Shown piece after piece: positions 62,064 to 64,000 of a stretch of DNA of 64,000 nt. Numbering within the stretch: position 1 is the stretch's first letter; each line of letters starts with the position of its first letter. The notes under the pieces are model-generated. The model was not told where the DNA came from and did not search any database. It saw nothing but the letters and a program-made list of their open reading frames with translations. The DNA comes from Incurvaria masculella (taxonomy: Eukaryota; Arthropoda; Insecta; Lepidoptera; Incurvariidae): NCBI GenBank assembly GCA_946894095.1, contig OX335642.1, positions 4,227,021 through 4,291,020 on the forward strand, in the 5' to 3' direction. The translations under genes were made by a program, and so were the position numbers.

Positions 62064-63620
62064 CTGAAACATCGTTTCACATCATTTTGATTATATTTTG
62101 AAAAACTTTAGAGGTTTTTTTTATAAATAACCAATAACCGGCTGTTGAGAGACCAAAGGTACTCAGAAAAGCTAAATCCACCTCACCGAGCGAAACCATG
62201 CTCAGCGAGGCGTCATGCCAGCGAGTTTGCTTGGATTACGTTTAAAGATATGAGGTTATAGGTTTGAGGAAAGACATCCACCGGCAGACAATTCCAAATT
62301 CTCGTGGTGCGGCAGAGAAATGAGTTTGAGAAACGGTTCGTTCTCAAAAGCCTAATGTCAAATATAAGGGGGTGCTCTCATTCTCTGCGGCGGGTACTCA
62401 CTCCGGATATAGGTTGGATATTGATAGGAATAAGGGTTGCAAGTTCTGCAGAGCAACATCCATAATAGTACCTGTAGAACATACTAAGCGAACCTACAAC
62501 AGGCGGTACTCAGGGACTCCAGACCAACGGTGTGTTGTGGGTCACCAAGACGGACCGCTCGGCGCTGCATTGAGTCCAAGGACGCCAGTAGGTACTGGGG
62601 GTTACCTCCCCAAATGTGGCTACAGTAATCTATTACCGGCCTTATCCTTGATTTGTAAAGAAGTAGTTGTGCCGGTGAAAAGAACCTTCTGCAACGGTAT
62701 AGGATCCCCAGTTTTTATTATGTAATTTTGGCCTTGGATTCAATAAAGCGCCGAAACAAGTTTTGTTTGCAATGCCGAAGGAAGAAGGGACTAGTACTCC
62801 TGGCTCCTCCGGTAGCTTGTTCCAGTCTTGACAGAAAGTGTTTCCTCGGGTTGGAATTCAAGTTATCATGATTGAGTTTCAGAGAATGTCCACGAAGTCT
62901 TGAATCAGGGTTCAGAGAATACATAGCTTTTATGTTTAGTACGTCATGTGTACGAATGTGTCGAAATTGTTACTCACTCGCAGCCGGCTTCATCTCCGCC
63001 TTGCGCATCATGCGTGCCTTGAGGTCCCCTGCCGGCGGGTGGCGCTTGCTTCGCGGTAGGTCCTTGCGAGTGGCTGCCGCTCTCTGCTCGCCAGCTGGTA
63101 CATCGTCCAACTGCAGCCCTATGTTCAAGTCAATAGAATGAGTCGTAAGGGTGTGATAGGAGCCGAATGCGTTCAGTTTGATAAGGACGTAAGCCTTTTC
63201 TCGCAAAATTTAATGTTCTGGTGGAACGTAATTCTTTCCTGGTGGCCTAATAAGTGTCTAGCCTGGCGATCTCCACGGCGGAGCCCCTAACCAATGGAAG
63301 GATCCAGGTAACAACCTAGGGCACCAGTAAGCATCTCTCACTCCACAAGTAGTTAGACATTTTGATTATTTTTTTACACAAATTCCATAAAACAATACAA
63401 ATGGCATTAGAACAACTTATTTGATGTTACCATTTGTAAATAATACATTTCCAACACAAACTCACCCGGGCCGTGACCGCGCGCTCCTGCGTCGCTCGTA
63501 TCCAGCTCCCTGATGACGGCGCGCACGAACTCGGCGTCGTCGCGCGGCGGGAACTCCTCGCGGTACGCGGCGCGGATCTGCCCCTCGCTGTGCACCGGCG
63601 CGTTCCTTCGACTCAACAGC
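61885..63620 (-). CDS. Gene 2: paralogue of gene 1, last three exons (5' part outside window)
   Basis: Exons 63620-63466, 63118-62978 and 62063-61885 join in consistent phase to the TAA at 61887-61885. The first visible exon carries the module (EGQIRAAYREEFPPRDDAEF, then VRAVIRELD), closely matching gene 1 exon 13 (EQIRAAYRKKFPWSADGVF, VRAVV). Unlike gene 1, the tail goes on with a basic segment (RKDLPRSKRHPPAGDLKARM) and an acidic end (DIEVNDDDLEDY). The upstream exons lie beyond the right edge. Same strand as gene 1, with Fam98 between them on the other strand. Confidence 0.75.
62180..62930 (-). pseudogene. LINE reverse-transcriptase fragments
   Basis: Minus-strand pieces: DYCSHIWGGNPQYLLASLDS, DIRLLRTNRFSNSFLCRTTR then IWNCLPVDVF, and DSRLRGHSLKLNHDNLNSNP. 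These are Jockey/CR1-type C-terminal blocks in several frames. They lie in a gene 2 intron. Confidence 0.55.
62978..63118 (-). CDS. Gene 2 penultimate exon
   Basis: Acceptor GACTTGAACATAG, donor GTGAGT. Codes for LQLDDVPAGEQRAAATRK and the basic run following it. Phase 1 in, phase 1 out. Confidence 0.72.
63466..63620 (-). CDS. Gene 2 exon A (Y-R-x-x-F-P module)
   Basis: Acceptor ATGTCGTCGCAG, donor GTGAGT. Entry phase 2 and exit phase 1, the same as gene 1 exon 13. Codes for LLSRRNAPVHSEGQIRAAYR and EEFPPRDDAEFVRAVIREL. Confidence 0.8.
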
Positions 63621-63639
63621 CTGCGACGACATTTAGAGT

Positions 63640-63800
63640 TAGGGCACGGACCGCCGAGTCATGAACTGGCGACACCTCGGATCAGAAAGGATTGCGAGTT
63701 GGGGTACGGACTACCGAGTCATGAGCTGGCGACACATCGGATCAGAAAGGATTGCGAGTTGGGGTACGGACCACCGAGTCGTGAACTGGCGATATTCGGA
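63640..63800 (+). repeat. 60-bp tandem repeat
   Basis: About 2.7 copies of a 60-bp unit (GTACGGACnACCGAGTCATG, then CTGGCGACACnTCGGATCAG) directly upstream of gene 2 exon A, in its intron. Confidence 0.88.
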
Positions 63801-63877
63801 TTAAAACGAAGATGTGCCATCTAGCTCGTTTACTATGAGACCCGCTGTGTCCAATTTTCTAAAACTACCAACGCAAC

Positions 63878-64000
63878 TTAAGGTGGCCCAACCCGGCAGG
63901 ACTAACTCATTCGCGGGCACGGTACAAAACCGTGCTGTTGCGCTCTGGGACCTTCTCTGTTTCAAAGAAAAAGACAGGCTCCGTGATGAGGCAGATGCAA
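63878..64000 (+). mobile_element. piggyBac-like TTAA MITE, cut by window end
   Basis: TTAAGGTGGCCCAACCCGGC and the next 100 bp match the left end of 30411-30958. It continues beyond the window. Confidence 0.7.

Noticed and set aside
1..64000. CRISPR array, bacterial operon or integrated prokaryotic island
   Set aside because: No regularly spaced palindromic repeats, no Shine-Dalgarno-led operons, and the genes are spliced. All tandem repeats found are mini- or microsatellites.

Overview
This window is animal nuclear DNA, most likely from a moth or butterfly. Genes are split by AT-rich introns with GT-AG borders. The introns are packed with repeats typical of Lepidoptera: MITEs carrying (GTCY)n microsatellites, elements ending in ACCGACTTCAAA, tRNA- and 5S-headed SINEs, I/CR1/Jockey/RTE-type LINEs and a BEL/Pao LTR element. 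No bacterial genes, CRISPR array or intact viral genome were seen.

Three host genes can be assembled exon by exon. (1) A minus-strand gene of 14 coding exons runs from 31254 down to 7636 (1265 codons plus stop, all phases consistent). It has an RRM-like N-terminus, an acidic Ser/Asn/Gly stretch, a Met/Pro/Gln-rich array of 13-residue repeats, then repeated helical modules carrying a Y-R-x-x-x-P signature. I do not recognise the family. (2) A plus-strand FAM98 homologue has nine exons from 38373 to 58283 (544 aa). FAM98 proteins belong to or associate with the RTCB/DDX1 tRNA-ligase complex. (3) The last three exons of a second minus-strand gene lie at 63620-61885. Its first visible exon is a clear paralogue of exon 13 of gene 1, and the rest lies beyond the right edge. 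Two related minus-strand genes thus bracket FAM98, and gene 1 and FAM98 are divergent (head to head).

Layout: 1-7400 is a nest of mobile DNA. A full-length I-type LINE (329-6223, 11-bp target duplication) sits inside the 3' part of an older LINE and is itself interrupted by a MITE (858-1225, 8-bp duplication). 7636-31254 is gene 1 with TE-filled introns. 31322 to about 36600 is a second long LINE on the minus strand, inserted between the start codon of gene 1 and the FAM98 promoter side. 37134-38147 is an inverted-repeat element. 38373-58283 is FAM98, with a BEL/Pao element (47245-53147) in intron 6 and a 1292-bp tandem duplication in intron 8. 58284-61880 holds the FAM98 3' UTR, repeats and a decayed C2H2 zinc-finger array. 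61885-63620 is the paralogue's 3' end, followed by a 60-bp tandem repeat and a truncated TTAA element at the edge.

Gene structures come from reading splice sites, phases and protein similarity by eye. No search or alignment was run. Family names for LINE and MITE fragments are judgements from motifs, ends and target-site duplications.
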